A DNA stretch of 42,035 bases from an uncultured Oscillospiraceae bacterium (GCA_900543555.1 UQRL01000019.1:1-42035), one strand, 5' to 3'. Counted from the first letter of the stretch, positions 30,997 to 39,352 are shown. The notes: generated by a model not told the origin, from the sequence alone. A program made the numbers and translations.

Positions 30997-32598
30997 ATGG
31001 AGAGCAAGCTGTGTACAAACTGTTTTGCCGGCCTTCCGGCAGGCGGCGGCACCTGCCCTGTCTGCGGCTGGGACAATAACCAGCCGCAGCCGCCGGAGGC
31101 CCTCAGCTTCCATAGAGTGGTTGCCTCCCGGTACCAAGTGGGCCGGGTTAAAGAGAGCAACGGTGAGGGGATTACTTACACTGCTCTGGATTTAACTACA
31201 AAAAAGCTGGTGGAGCTGCGGGAATACTTCCCACGTTCTCTGGCTGTTCGGAACGAGGATGGCTCCGTTGCCCCTGCGTCCGGCCAAGAGGCAGACTTTG
31301 ACCGCTATCTGGACGAGTTTATCGCCTTGGCAAAAAACGTCAGCCGTTTGCGTGAAGTGACGGTGGTTCATTCGGTTTTGGATTTATTTGAGGAGAATTA
31401 TACAGCCTATGCCGTCTATGAAGATGTGCCTTCCGTCTCCCTTCGCCGTTGGGCCGGGGACCACGGGGGAACCCTCCCCTGGAACACGGCCAACCGCATG
31501 TTCCAGCCCGTCCTTTCCGCCTTGGGCTTGATGAACTCTCTGGGCATTTCCCATTTAGGCATTTCACCGGATACTCTGCGTGTCACGCAGGACAACAGCT
31601 TGCTGATCACGTCCTTTTCGATCCAGGCGGCCCGGCGGGAAGGAACATCCCTCGAAGCCGAACTGGCCCCTGGCTGTGCTGCCGTGGAGCAGTACAGCAC
31701 AAAGGCCCCCTGTGGGGAAATCAGCGATGTATACGGATTTGCCGCTACACTTTTCTTTGCGTTGACGGGCAAGGTCCCGCAGGAAGCCCCCCGCCGGATG
31801 AAGGACCCGCGCTTGATGATCTCCAAAGAGGTGCTGCATTCCCTCCCGCCCTTTGCTGTAACGGCGATCGCCAACGCGCTGCAGGTTCGGCCTGCCCAGC
31901 GCACGGCCAGTTTCGAGCGGTTTAAAGCAGAGCTGTCCGCGGCCCCCGCGCTGGTAGAAGAAGTGGACCAGACAGAGGCGATTCGCCGCCTGCCTCCCTT
32001 GGATATCAGCATCCCCCAGGGACGTGGGATGCCCCCCTTTGTATGGCTTATTGGTTCAGCGGTGGTTACCCTTGTGGCGTTGGTAATCATTGCTTCTATT
32101 TGGCTGGGAGACCGGGGCATGTCGTTTCAGGACTTAACCCAGCTGTTCCAGCAGAGCAGCTCTTCCCAGGCGGCAGAGACCGTTCCCAATCTGGTCAATG
32201 CCAACTATGAGGAGGTCCAGCAGAAGGTAGAGAGCGGCGAATACAGCTTTCAGCTGGAGGTGACAGCCCAGGAATTCAACGACACGGTGGCCGAAGGCTG
32301 CATCAGCAGCCAAAATCCCTTTGCGGGGGAACCTCTGCCTGAGGACGGCACCATCACCGTTACAGTGAGCCGGGGCAGTTCTCAGCGGGCCCTTCCGGAA
32401 TTTGCCGGGGTTAGCTATGAAAATCTACAGCAGGTCCTCACGGAGAACGGCTTTGTTCCTCAGCGGGCGGATGAGGCCAGCGAGGATGTGGAGGCCGGAT
32501 ATGTGCTGCGCTACCAGGACCATGAGGCCGGAGATTCTCTGGAATATGGGGCCACAGTGACGGTTGTGGTCAGTTCTGGCCCAGCGGCAGCGGAATAA
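30997..32598 (+). CDS. Zinc-ribbon, pseudokinase, transmembrane, PASTA-domain protein
   Basis: A 533-residue membrane protein. In order: zinc ribbon (LCTNCFAG ... CPVCGW, ~4-24); a kinase-like fold (~40-310) of the Clostridial Ser/Thr-kinase family that normally reads GEGGFGITY, VAIKEYFP, HRDISPDN, DFG; one membrane helix (~347-371, VWLIGSAVVTLVALVIIASI); and two PASTA-like repeats (~390-455 and ~460-530) outside the cell. The catalytic motifs are all lost: SNGEGITY, VELREYFP (Lys to Arg), HLGISPDT (catalytic Asp to Gly), TSFSIQ for DFG. PASTA repeats bind muropeptides or beta-lactams, so it probably senses the cell wall and signals by binding. ATG 30997 has GGAGG 5 nt upstream. Confidence 0.9.
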   Translation: MESKLCTNCFAGLPAGGGTCPVCGWDNNQPQPPEALSFHRVVASRYQVGRVKESNGEGITYTALDLTTKKLVELREYFPRSLAVRNEDGSVAPASGQEADFDRYLDEFIALAKNVSRLREVTVVHSVLDLFEENYTAYAVYEDVPSVSLRRWAGDHGGTLPWNTANRMFQPVLSALGLMNSLGISHLGISPDTLRVTQDNSLLITSFSIQAARREGTSLEAELAPGCAAVEQYSTKAPCGEISDVYGFAATLFFALTGKVPQEAPRRMKDPRLMISKEVLHSLPPFAVTAIANALQVRPAQRTASFERFKAELSAAPALVEEVDQTEAIRRLPPLDISIPQGRGMPPFVWLIGSAVVTLVALVIIASIWLGDRGMSFQDLTQLFQQSSSSQAAETVPNLVNANYEEVQQKVESGEYSFQLEVTAQEFNDTVAEGCISSQNPFAGEPLPEDGTITVTVSRGSSQRALPEFAGVSYENLQQVLTENGFVPQRADEASEDVEAGYVLRYQDHEAGDSLEYGATVTVVVSSGPAAAE

Positions 32599-32618
32599 AA
32601 GAGAAGGGGAGAGCGCCT

Positions 32619-33584
32619 GTGCCCAACGTGTCAGACCGAAAATTAAAGCTCTTATATCTGCTGCAAATGCTCTGGGAGGGCACGGACAGCCAGCACGCCC
32701 TTACCCTTCCGCAAATGCTGGAGGGGTTGGAGGCCCGTGGAATTCAGGCGGAGCGGAAAAGCCTCTACGATGACCTGGAGACCCTCCGGCAGTTTGGGCT
32801 GCCCATTGCAACACGAAAGACCCGAAATTTTGAATATTTTCTCTCAGAACGGCCTTTTTCCCAGGAAGAACTCGCCTTGCTGATTGACGCGGTTTGCAGC
32901 GCTGGGTTTCTCTCCCGCCGAAGGGCAGCCCAGCTTGTTAAGAAGGTAGCTGCCCTGGGGGGAAAGCATCAGGCGGATGCCCTGCTTTCTGCCGCTGGAG
33001 ACGCCCAAATGCCGCGGCTTTCCCAAGAGCTTCAGCCTCCCCAGCCAGAAAAAAGTCCCTCTCCTTCTGGAGAGGCGCTGTTGCGCCGCGCCATGGAGCG
33101 GGATGTACAGGTGGTTTTCCAAGCGAAAGAATGGTCCGTCACCTCCCGCGGTACTTTAAAGCAGGCGCAAAAGACAGTGGCGGTCAGTCCTTGGCAGCTG
33201 AGCAGGCAAGGGGGTGCGCTGCATCTTCTGGCGTATGATTCTCAGGCGAAGGAATGCCGTTGGTTTCCTGTGGCGGAACTCTCTCAGCTAGAGCTTCTTT
33301 CCCTTCCCCGGGAAGGGGAACAGGCCCTTCCCGGGCCGGAGCGCCTGGTTCTGGAGTTCCCCAGCCGTCTGCTGGGCCAGGTGGCTGCGGCCTTTGAAGG
33401 AGAGCTTAAATTGGAAACCATGGGAAAGAACAAAATTCGGGCGGCTGTCCAGGCCCCTTTGGACGGTTGGCTGATGAGCCTGTTGTTCACCCTGGGGCCG
33501 GAACTGCGGCTGGTGTCTCCCAAAAAGGCTGCCGAACAATTTCGCGAGCAGGCCAAAGCCTTGGCGAAAGTTTATAAATCTTAA
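32619..33584 (+). CDS. WYL-domain transcriptional regulator
   Basis: A 321-residue regulator. The N-terminal helix-turn-helix reads RKLKLLYLLQMLWEGTDSQH and RKSLYDDLETLRQFG (DeoR-like), followed by a helical linker and the WYL/WCX part, seen as VAVSPWQLSRQGGALHLLAYDSQAKECRWFPV. WYL domains sense ligands such as nucleic acids. The start is GTG 32619 with GGGGAG 7 nt upstream. It lies 20 nt after the pseudokinase gene and probably shares its transcript. Its last 4 nt overlap the end of the convergent flippase gene. Confidence 0.9.
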   Translation: MPNVSDRKLKLLYLLQMLWEGTDSQHALTLPQMLEGLEARGIQAERKSLYDDLETLRQFGLPIATRKTRNFEYFLSERPFSQEELALLIDAVCSAGFLSRRRAAQLVKKVAALGGKHQADALLSAAGDAQMPRLSQELQPPQPEKSPSPSGEALLRRAMERDVQVVFQAKEWSVTSRGTLKQAQKTVAVSPWQLSRQGGALHLLAYDSQAKECRWFPVAELSQLELLSLPREGEQALPGPERLVLEFPSRLLGQVAAAFEGELKLETMGKNKIRAAVQAPLDGWLMSLLFTLGPELRLVSPKKAAEQFREQAKALAKVYKS

Positions 33585-35140
33585 TTGGTTTCTTGGGCCG
33601 GCCCTTTACGGGCCGGCTTTTTTCCCCGTTCCCGGCGCTCTTCCTGCGGGGCGAAAACGCGGCATGTGCCGGCATATAGGATGGCAAACAGCCCGCCGGA
33701 GACCAAGGTCTGGGCAGCGGCTTGATATAGGGCCTGGGAAAAGGAAAGACTTCCCAGGAGAAGCTGCCCTCCCATCACAGAGACCACCGCACACAGCAAG
33801 GGGAGGGCCGCATGCCGCAGCAGGGAGAGCCGCACACGGGTCACCTTTAGCAGCCGGTGAAGGCTGAGGGCTGCGTTGAAGATGGTGCTGAAAAACAGGA
33901 TGCATACATAGCTCTCCATGCCGAAAAAGCGCAGCAGGCACAGCACCAGCGCCACCCGCAGGAAGGAATCCGCAAAGTTGTACTTCATGGAGTTAAACTG
34001 TTCGTCCATACCCTTTAGCAGGCTGTCTACCACCACATCCAAATAGATCAGCGGAACCAATGGAGCCAGCACCCGCAGGTAGGCTCCCGCGGCGCTGCTA
34101 TGATAGAAAGCCTGGCCCCAGGCATCTCCAAAACAGAAAAACACCCCGGCAAAGAACGTGCCAAAAGCCAGTGCCAGCCGCACTGCCTTTCCCGTGATGT
34201 GAGCCACGGCCCGGCGGTGGTCCAGCTCCCGTTCCTTGGCAATCTTGGGGATGAGCAGAGAGGCAAAGGAGGACAGCAGGGAAGAGGGAAAGTACAGCAT
34301 GGGCATCGCCATGCCCTGGAGCAGCCCGTATTGGGAGAGGGAGGCGCTGTATCCCAGCCCGAATTTTTGCAGCTCCCGGGGGATGAGCAGGTTCTCCCCG
34401 GTGTTCAAAGCGCTGCGGGCGGCGGAGCTCAAGGTGCAGGGCAGGGCGATGTGGCTGAGCCCCCGCAGCACCCCTTGGGCCCTTTCCCGCTCCTTGGGGG
34501 TGTTCCGGCGCAGGCTGCGGCGGTAGGCAACCCAGCTGCACAAAAAGGACACCGCCTCCCCCAGGGTGGAGGACAGCATGGCGGCAAAGCAGGCGGCCTC
34601 CAGGCTTTTGGGGGCGAACCTCCAAAACAGGAACACCGTGGCCCCAATGGTCAGGGCCTGCTCCATCACGTCGGAAAAGGCTGTGGAGAGAGATTCATCC
34701 ACCGCCAGAAAATATCCCTTCATGCAGGTGCACAGGGACATAAAGGGCAGTCCCACCCCCAAAATCCGCAGACAGGGGGCAGCCTGGGGGTTTCCCAAAA
34801 ACACGGCTGCCGCAGGCCTTGCCAGGAAGAACAGCAGCAGGGCGATGGACAGACTGATGGAAAGGCAGAACCCAAAGCATCGTGCCACGGTGGAGCGCAC
34901 CACTTGGCGCTTCCCTGTGGCAATGGCTGCTGTGACCATCCGCGTCACCGCCAGGCTGATGCCCGAGGTGGAAAGTGTCACCGTCAGCATAAAGATGGAG
35001 AAAATCAGCTGATACAGCCCCATCCCCGCCGCACCCATCTCCTGGGAGAGGAAGGAGCGGTAGCCCATGTTCGTCACGCGCAGCAGCAGGGAGATCGCCG
35101 TGAGCGCGGCCCCCTGGATGAGAAATTTTCGCTTCGTCAT
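33581..35140 (-). CDS. SpoVB/MurJ-type polysaccharide flippase
   Basis: A 519-residue integral membrane protein of the MOP/MviN superfamily with about 14 hydrophobic helices, starting MTKRKFLIQGAALTAISLLLRV and including YRSFLSQEMGAAGMGLYQLIFSIF and NTGENLLIPRELQKFG. The family moves lipid-linked oligosaccharides across the membrane; SpoVB forms act in cortex peptidoglycan synthesis during sporulation. ATG 35140 follows GGAGGCG. It is divergent from prmA. Its 3' end overlaps the WYL gene and contains that gene's terminator, encoding KKPARKGPAQE. No own terminator is seen. Confidence 0.9.
   Translation of the reverse strand: MTKRKFLIQGAALTAISLLLRVTNMGYRSFLSQEMGAAGMGLYQLIFSIFMLTVTLSTSGISLAVTRMVTAAIATGKRQVVRSTVARCFGFCLSISLSIALLLFFLARPAAAVFLGNPQAAPCLRILGVGLPFMSLCTCMKGYFLAVDESLSTAFSDVMEQALTIGATVFLFWRFAPKSLEAACFAAMLSSTLGEAVSFLCSWVAYRRSLRRNTPKERERAQGVLRGLSHIALPCTLSSAARSALNTGENLLIPRELQKFGLGYSASLSQYGLLQGMAMPMLYFPSSLLSSFASLLIPKIAKERELDHRRAVAHITGKAVRLALAFGTFFAGVFFCFGDAWGQAFYHSSAAGAYLRVLAPLVPLIYLDVVVDSLLKGMDEQFNSMKYNFADSFLRVALVLCLLRFFGMESYVCILFFSTIFNAALSLHRLLKVTRVRLSLLRHAALPLLCAVVSVMGGQLLLGSLSFSQALYQAAAQTLVSGGLFAILYAGTCRVFAPQEERRERGKKPARKGPAQETN
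33595..33625 (+). terminator. Terminator of the WYL gene, inside the flippase coding region
   Basis: GCCGGCCC-TTTAC-GGGCCGGC followed by TTTTTT. The hairpin lies within the last codons of the opposite-strand flippase gene. Confidence 0.9.
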
Positions 35141-35151
35141 AGCGCCTCCGG

Positions 35152-35180
35152 TTGCAAGGGGATGGGGAATCAGGTATAAT
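35152..35180 (+). promoter_or_regulatory. prmA promoter with a near-palindromic -10
   Basis: TTGCAA (35152-35157), 17-bp spacer, TATAAT (35175-35180). Read on the other strand the same place gives TATTAT, so it could also start the flippase transcript, although no good -35 is seen on that side. Confidence 0.65.
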
Positions 35181-35213
35181 ACGGGAAAGAAACCGTGAAA
35201 TGAGGGAAGACCC

Positions 35214-36137
35214 ATGAATGAGAACTGGACCGAACTGAAGATCAAGGTGCCGGCCCCCCAGGCGGAGATCGCCGGGGCTATCGCCAACATGGTGGTGCCC
35301 TACGGCATCTATATGGAGGACTATTCCCATTTAGAAGAGGAGGCCCTGGAGATCGCCCACATCGACCTCATCGACGAGGAGCTCCTCCAAAAGGACCGGG
35401 AGCACGCCATCATCCACATCTACATCAGCCCCGAGGCCAACCCCGCCGAGGCTGTCTCCTTCCTGGAGGAGCGTTTCCAGGCGGAAAATATCCCCTATGA
35501 AATCGACCGGGACTCCTGCGTGGAGGAGGACTGGATCAACAACTGGAAGAAGTACTTCCACCCCATCCCCGTGGGGGAGAAGCTCCTCATCCGCCCCCTG
35601 TGGGAGGATGACTACGACGCCCAGGGCCGCACGGTGCTCCACCTGGAGCCCGGCCTGGCCTTTGGCACCGGCACCCACGAGACCACCCGCCTGTGCCTGG
35701 AGCTCTTGGAGAAGTACGTCACCCCCGGCATCGACTTCCTGGACATGGGCTGCGGCAGCGGCATCCTGTCGGTGGCGGCCCTGCTGCTGGGGGCCAAGTC
35801 CGCCGTGGGGGTGGATATCGACCCCTTAGCCGTGAAAACCGCCGTGGAGAACGCCGAAACCAACGGCGTGGCGGACCGCTTCACCGGCATCTGCGGCAAC
35901 CTAGCGGAGAAGGTCACCGGCAAGTTCCAGGTGGTGGCCGCCAACATCGTGGCGGATATCGTCATCCTCTTGAGCAAAGACGCCCCCCGCTTCCTCACCC
36001 CGGACAGCACCTATATCGTCAGCGGCATCATCGACACCCGGGAGCAGGACGTCCTCGCCGCCATCCAGGACACCTTCCAGGTCATCGAGCGCCGGGAGGA
36101 AAAGGGCTGGGTAGCTATGGCGTTGAAGCTGAAATAA
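35214..36137 (+). CDS. prmA: Ribosomal protein L11 methyltransferase
   Basis: A 307-residue enzyme that trimethylates ribosomal protein L11 using S-adenosylmethionine. The N-terminal substrate domain (MNENWTELKIKVPAPQAEI) is followed by the Rossmann methyltransferase core: GLAFGTGTHETTRLCLELLE (family signature), FLDMGCGSGILSVAALLLGAK (SAM motif I) and ANIVADIVI (the N(I/V) motif near the active site). AGGGAAGACCC precedes the ATG. The end (EEKGWVAMALKLK) is copied again just after the gene in decayed form (36158-36202). Confidence 0.95.
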   Translation: MNENWTELKIKVPAPQAEIAGAIANMVVPYGIYMEDYSHLEEEALEIAHIDLIDEELLQKDREHAIIHIYISPEANPAEAVSFLEERFQAENIPYEIDRDSCVEEDWINNWKKYFHPIPVGEKLLIRPLWEDDYDAQGRTVLHLEPGLAFGTGTHETTRLCLELLEKYVTPGIDFLDMGCGSGILSVAALLLGAKSAVGVDIDPLAVKTAVENAETNGVADRFTGICGNLAEKVTGKFQVVAANIVADIVILLSKDAPRFLTPDSTYIVSGIIDTREQDVLAAIQDTFQVIERREEKGWVAMALKLK

Positions 36138-36157
36138 ACGGGCCCCCTTCCTCCCCT

Positions 36158-36202
36158 GGAGGAAAAGGGCTGGGTGGCCCCATGGCCCAGAAGCTGAAGT
36201 AA
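36158..36202 (+). pseudogene. Decayed tandem copy of the prmA 3' end
   Basis: GAGGAAAAGGGCTGGGT at 36096-36112 recurs at 36160-36176, followed by a diverged version of the last codons. With two bases inserted the copy would read EEKGWVA then MAQKLK-stop, against MALKLK-stop in the gene. It has no start and is not expected to be translated. Confidence 0.75.
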
Positions 36203-36214
36203 AATGGGCAACAG

Positions 36215-36245
36215 AAAAGAGAGAGGGGAGACCTCTCTCTTTTTT
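36215..36245. terminator. Bidirectional terminator
   Basis: AAAAGAGAGAGG-GGAGA-CCTCTCTCTTTTTT. It ends prmA on plus and the DUF4179 gene on minus. Confidence 0.88.
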
Positions 36246-36259
36246 GTATGGGCTAAGGT

Positions 36260-37822
36260 TCACTGGATATAGCGTTCTGTCAGCTGCACGGTTTGGTGGA
36301 TGAGCTCTTCCCCTGTGGCGGTGTCAGTAACCACCACGGTGAACGCCTCATTCCAGGCGGGCAGATACGTTTCCGAGGGAATATACAGGTCGTAGGAGCG
36401 TACGGGGTTCTCTCTGGCGCTCCAGAAATATACGTCCTCGTCAAAGAAGCCGTTGCCCATGCCGTCGGGAACATCCTTGGTGGAGATGGTGGTTCCCAGC
36501 AGCGTGCCGTCCGCCGTGTAAATAGACGCTTCCACTTCCCGGTATTCGTCTGGGGTGGCGACGTAGATCCGGAACCAGTTTTCCGAGCGGGTAAAGGTCA
36601 GGCTGCCCAGCTCCATTTGCGTGTTCTGGGTGGTAAAGGGCTCATCTTCGCCGGCCCACCAAATGGAGTAGTAATGGAAGGGACCATCCAAATCCAGTAG
36701 ACCCCCATCGTCATAGGTGGTGGAGGGAGTGGCGGTCTGAGTGGTCAGGTCGATGGTGAATTCCGCCTGCACAGATTCCTCCAAGTCATCAGGGTACAGC
36801 CGCAGGACGATTTGGTCATTCCCGGCGGGTACGCCGTCAAAATACAGGGTGCTGGTGGAAGAACGCAGGTCAGATGTGGGCCAAAATTCCCCTTTTTCGC
36901 CAGATTCAGCCAGGTTGAATTTGACCTCCAAGCCGTCCATGGTATATAGCTTGGGATGAACATAATACTCGGGAAGGTTCATAGTGATAAGTGTCTGGGT
37001 GGGCGTGGCGTCAATGGATACTACTTGGGCCCCATCCACAGCTTCTCCGTCAATGGCGCCGGAGATATTGTGGCTGGTGTCCGCCGTCACAGAGAAGCTG
37101 GATTGGAAACTGGTGCCGGGCAAGTCCACCAAATCCCCTTTTGTTTCATAGTCGTTGGTGCGGGGATAACCGCTTAAATCGGGCAGGGAGAACTCCACTT
37201 GGGCGGTCTCCCCGTCTTCCAAAGGAGTATTCAAAGCACAGGAAATCATCCCAGAGAAATGGCCGTCTCCTGTGGAAGAAAGGCCTGTGACTGTTACAGG
37301 GGGGAGGGTCTCTCCGTTCACTGTCACTGTGGCATACTCCCTGGTACAAATATAGGCAAAGTTGTCAGACTGCTCCACAGGGAGAGTCACGTCCAGCGTG
37401 AAGGAGAGCATCTTTCCGTCGCTGTATGCCTGGGAGATTTCCAGTTGGGCCGAGCCATCCTGAGCCACGGCGGACACGTCCACCTCCTGGGGGTCATAGG
37501 TGTCCAGGTTGGCGCCATGGGTGGTTTTGTTCCCCCTGGCAGAGGTAAAATTCCCATTGAGGGCTTCAAAAAATTGTCCCACCCCCGGCAGGCTCTCCGC
37601 AAAGGCCGGGAAAGCGGCGTTCACCCCAAACAGCATGCCGCAGCAAAGGCAGGCGGCGGTGGCGGTGACCCACAGCCCCTTGTGGCGGCGCTTGCGGGCG
37701 GGGGCCTCTTTCTGCACCCCCAGCATGCGGTAGGTGTCCTCAAAGCGCTGCATGGCCTTGGGGGTCAGGTTCCGGCGGGGCAGCTCCTGCTGCAGCTGCT
37801 CCAAAAAAGCCGCGTCTTTCAT
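36260..37822 (-). CDS. DUF4179-type membrane protein, probable anti-sigma partner
   Basis: A 520-residue protein with a cytoplasmic N-terminus (about 45 residues ending in RKRRHKG), one membrane helix (LWVTATAACLCCGMLFGVNA, about 50-70) and a large extracellular beta-rich region. The sequence after the helix (FPAFAESLPGVGQFFEALNG) is characteristic of DUF4179 proteins found next to ECF sigma factors. It probably holds the sigma factor inactive and senses an outside signal. ATG 37822 gives an ATGA overlap with the sigma gene; ATG 37828 is possible. The signal is unknown. Confidence 0.88.
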   Translation of the reverse strand: MKDAAFLEQLQQELPRRNLTPKAMQRFEDTYRMLGVQKEAPARKRRHKGLWVTATAACLCCGMLFGVNAAFPAFAESLPGVGQFFEALNGNFTSARGNKTTHGANLDTYDPQEVDVSAVAQDGSAQLEISQAYSDGKMLSFTLDVTLPVEQSDNFAYICTREYATVTVNGETLPPVTVTGLSSTGDGHFSGMISCALNTPLEDGETAQVEFSLPDLSGYPRTNDYETKGDLVDLPGTSFQSSFSVTADTSHNISGAIDGEAVDGAQVVSIDATPTQTLITMNLPEYYVHPKLYTMDGLEVKFNLAESGEKGEFWPTSDLRSSTSTLYFDGVPAGNDQIVLRLYPDDLEESVQAEFTIDLTTQTATPSTTYDDGGLLDLDGPFHYYSIWWAGEDEPFTTQNTQMELGSLTFTRSENWFRIYVATPDEYREVEASIYTADGTLLGTTISTKDVPDGMGNGFFDEDVYFWSARENPVRSYDLYIPSETYLPAWNEAFTVVVTDTATGEELIHQTVQLTERYIQ

Positions 37823-38331
37823 AAACATTCTCCTTTCTCCTGCAAGTAGATCTTCTTAAAGCGTTCCCGGCTCCGTGTGAGCCGGGTGCGCACCGCGCCC
37901 TCCGAAATGGACAGTGCCTCGGCGATCTGCCGTATATTCAGGTCGTCGTAGTAGAAAAGGGACAAAATCAGCTGGTCCTGGTCGCCCAGGCGGCCCATGG
38001 CCCGGCCCACGTCCATGTGGGTGTCCCAGTCCGGCTCGTCCCCGGACTCGGGAAGCTCCTCCACAAAGGCGTAGTGGCTCTGGCTCCGCTGGATATCCCT
38101 GCACTTGTTCAGCAGGATCTTCACCAGCCACGTCTTGAAGTACTGGTCCTTCCGCAGGGTGGGCAGGTTTTCCCAGCAGGCCAGAATGGCGTCTTGAATG
38201 GCATCCAGGGCGTCGTCCTCCTGGTGGAGCACCAGCAGGGCCGTGTTGTAGAGCATCTGCCGGTGCATGTCCATCAGCAGGGCGAAGGCCTCTTTGTCTC
38301 CTTTCTTCGACCGTTTGATAAGGTCCGTCAT
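37819..38331 (-). CDS. ECF-type RNA polymerase sigma factor
   Basis: A 170-residue sigma factor with only region 2 (EAFALLMDMHRQMLYNTALLVLHQEDDALDAIQDAIL, ~15-50, then FKTWLVKILLNKCRDIQR) and region 4 (LSLFYYDDLNIRQIAEALSISEGAVRTRLTRSRERF, helix-turn-helix, ~120-160). It redirects polymerase to its own regulon, presumably envelope stress genes. ATG 38331 follows GGAGGGAGA. First of two overlapping genes with its DUF4179 partner. An ECF-like promoter just upstream suggests it activates itself. Confidence 0.93.
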   Translation of the reverse strand: MTDLIKRSKKGDKEAFALLMDMHRQMLYNTALLVLHQEDDALDAIQDAILACWENLPTLRKDQYFKTWLVKILLNKCRDIQRSQSHYAFVEELPESGDEPDWDTHMDVGRAMGRLGDQDQLILSLFYYDDLNIRQIAEALSISEGAVRTRLTRSRERFKKIYLQEKGECL

Positions 38332-38359
38332 TTCGGTCTCCCTCCTTTCTCGTTCACTT

Positions 38360-38388
38360 ATTAGTCGGGCGGCGGCGCGAAAAGTTAC
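38360..38388 (-). promoter_or_regulatory. Probable ECF-sigma autoregulated promoter
   Basis: On the minus strand GTAACTTTT (from 38388) and CGACTAAT (38367-38360) have the AAC and CGWC-like elements and spacing of ECF promoters. The surrounding 38332-38461 holds nothing else recognisable. Confidence 0.55.
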
Positions 38389-38461
38389 GCGAAATCGCAA
38401 AAAAACTGTCTCTTCAGGAAAAAGTCTCTCCGCCCACGCAGGAATGGGGGAGAGGGGATAC

Positions 38462-38496
38462 AAAAAGGCCCCCCGCTTCATCCGCGGAGGGCCTCT
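38462..38496 (-). terminator. Terminator of the second isomerase gene
   Basis: Minus strand GGCCCTCCGC-GGATGAA-GCGGGGGGCC (a G-U pair inside) followed by TTTTTG. Confidence 0.85.
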
Positions 38497-38500
38497 TGCA

Positions 38501-39352
38501 TTACAGATTCTCTTTCAACCAGGCAATGTCTTCCTTCAGGCAGGTAATGCGGTCTTTCCCGCCGTAGTTGGCCTCCCGCTCCACCACATACAGGACGTCG
38601 TCCCGCTGGGCGTCTGCGGCGGCCTTTACGGCTTTCCAGTCCACAATGCCAGTGCCCTGGGCCACATTCAGCTTGTCCCGCTCCTCGAACATCTTCAAGA
38701 CCTCCGGCGGGAAGATGGGCTTGCCGTTCTCATCCAGCTCGAACTTGGGATGCTGCGCAGGGGCGTGCCGGGACTCCGGCTTGTCCGCGCCGATGATCCC
38801 GCCGTTCTCCTTGATATGGATAGCGGCAATGCGTCCGGCATGCTTCTGAATGTACTCCACAGGGTCGATACCCGCGGCGGAAGCCCAGCCGCAGTCGATC
38901 TCGAAGGCAACGGTCTCAGGGTCCGTATTTTCAATGACCCAGTCCATCAGGTATTTGCCCTCATCCACATAGAACTCGCCCGTGTGGTTGTGGTACCCAA
39001 TGGTGATGCCGTACTGCTTGGCCAGCTGACCGAATTTGTTCAGCTCCTCAGCCACTTCCTTGGCCTCTTCCGCCGTGTTGAAGGCGGTCATGGGGCAGGC
39101 CACGAACTTCACGCCCAGTTTGGCAAGGTAGGGGAGGTCCTGTTCCATGAACTCGAAGGCGACATGGGCGGAAACGGCCTTTACGCCGGCCTCCTCCAAA
39201 GCCTTCTGCACGTCCTCCACAGGGAGCTCCTCATAGCCGCGGGCAAATTCCACGCCGGAATACCCCATCTCTCCCGCGCACTTGATCTTGTCCAGCAGGG
39301 AGAGCTCGTTTTCAAAGCCAAAGGAATACAGCTGCAAATTGATATTGTTCAT
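38501..39352 (-). CDS. Sugar phosphate isomerase/epimerase family protein (copy 2)
   Basis: A 283-residue TIM barrel of the AP-endonuclease-2 superfamily. Probable metal ligands lie in YHNHTGEFY (His), AFEIDCGW (Glu/Asp), AAIHIKENGG (His) and YVVEREANYG (Glu). It is closest in style to inosose dehydratase/IolE-like or keto-sugar epimerases. Only a weak ribosome site (CGCCTGAG) is seen before ATG 39352, so it may depend on coupling with the dehydrogenase gene 46 nt upstream. It is clearly diverged from copy 1 at 5720 (different motifs throughout), so not a recent duplicate. Confidence 0.88.
   Translation of the reverse strand: MNNINLQLYSFGFENELSLLDKIKCAGEMGYSGVEFARGYEELPVEDVQKALEEAGVKAVSAHVAFEFMEQDLPYLAKLGVKFVACPMTAFNTAEEAKEVAEELNKFGQLAKQYGITIGYHNHTGEFYVDEGKYLMDWVIENTDPETVAFEIDCGWASAAGIDPVEYIQKHAGRIAAIHIKENGGIIGADKPESRHAPAQHPKFELDENGKPIFPPEVLKMFEERDKLNVAQGTGIVDWKAVKAAADAQRDDVLYVVEREANYGGKDRITCLKEDIAWLKENL

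Noticed and set aside
34100..35179. Open frame of 359 codons on the plus strand
   Set aside because: Antisense to the flippase. The translation is Gly/Gln/His-rich low-complexity sequence without a domain or ribosome site, and it runs through the flippase start region.
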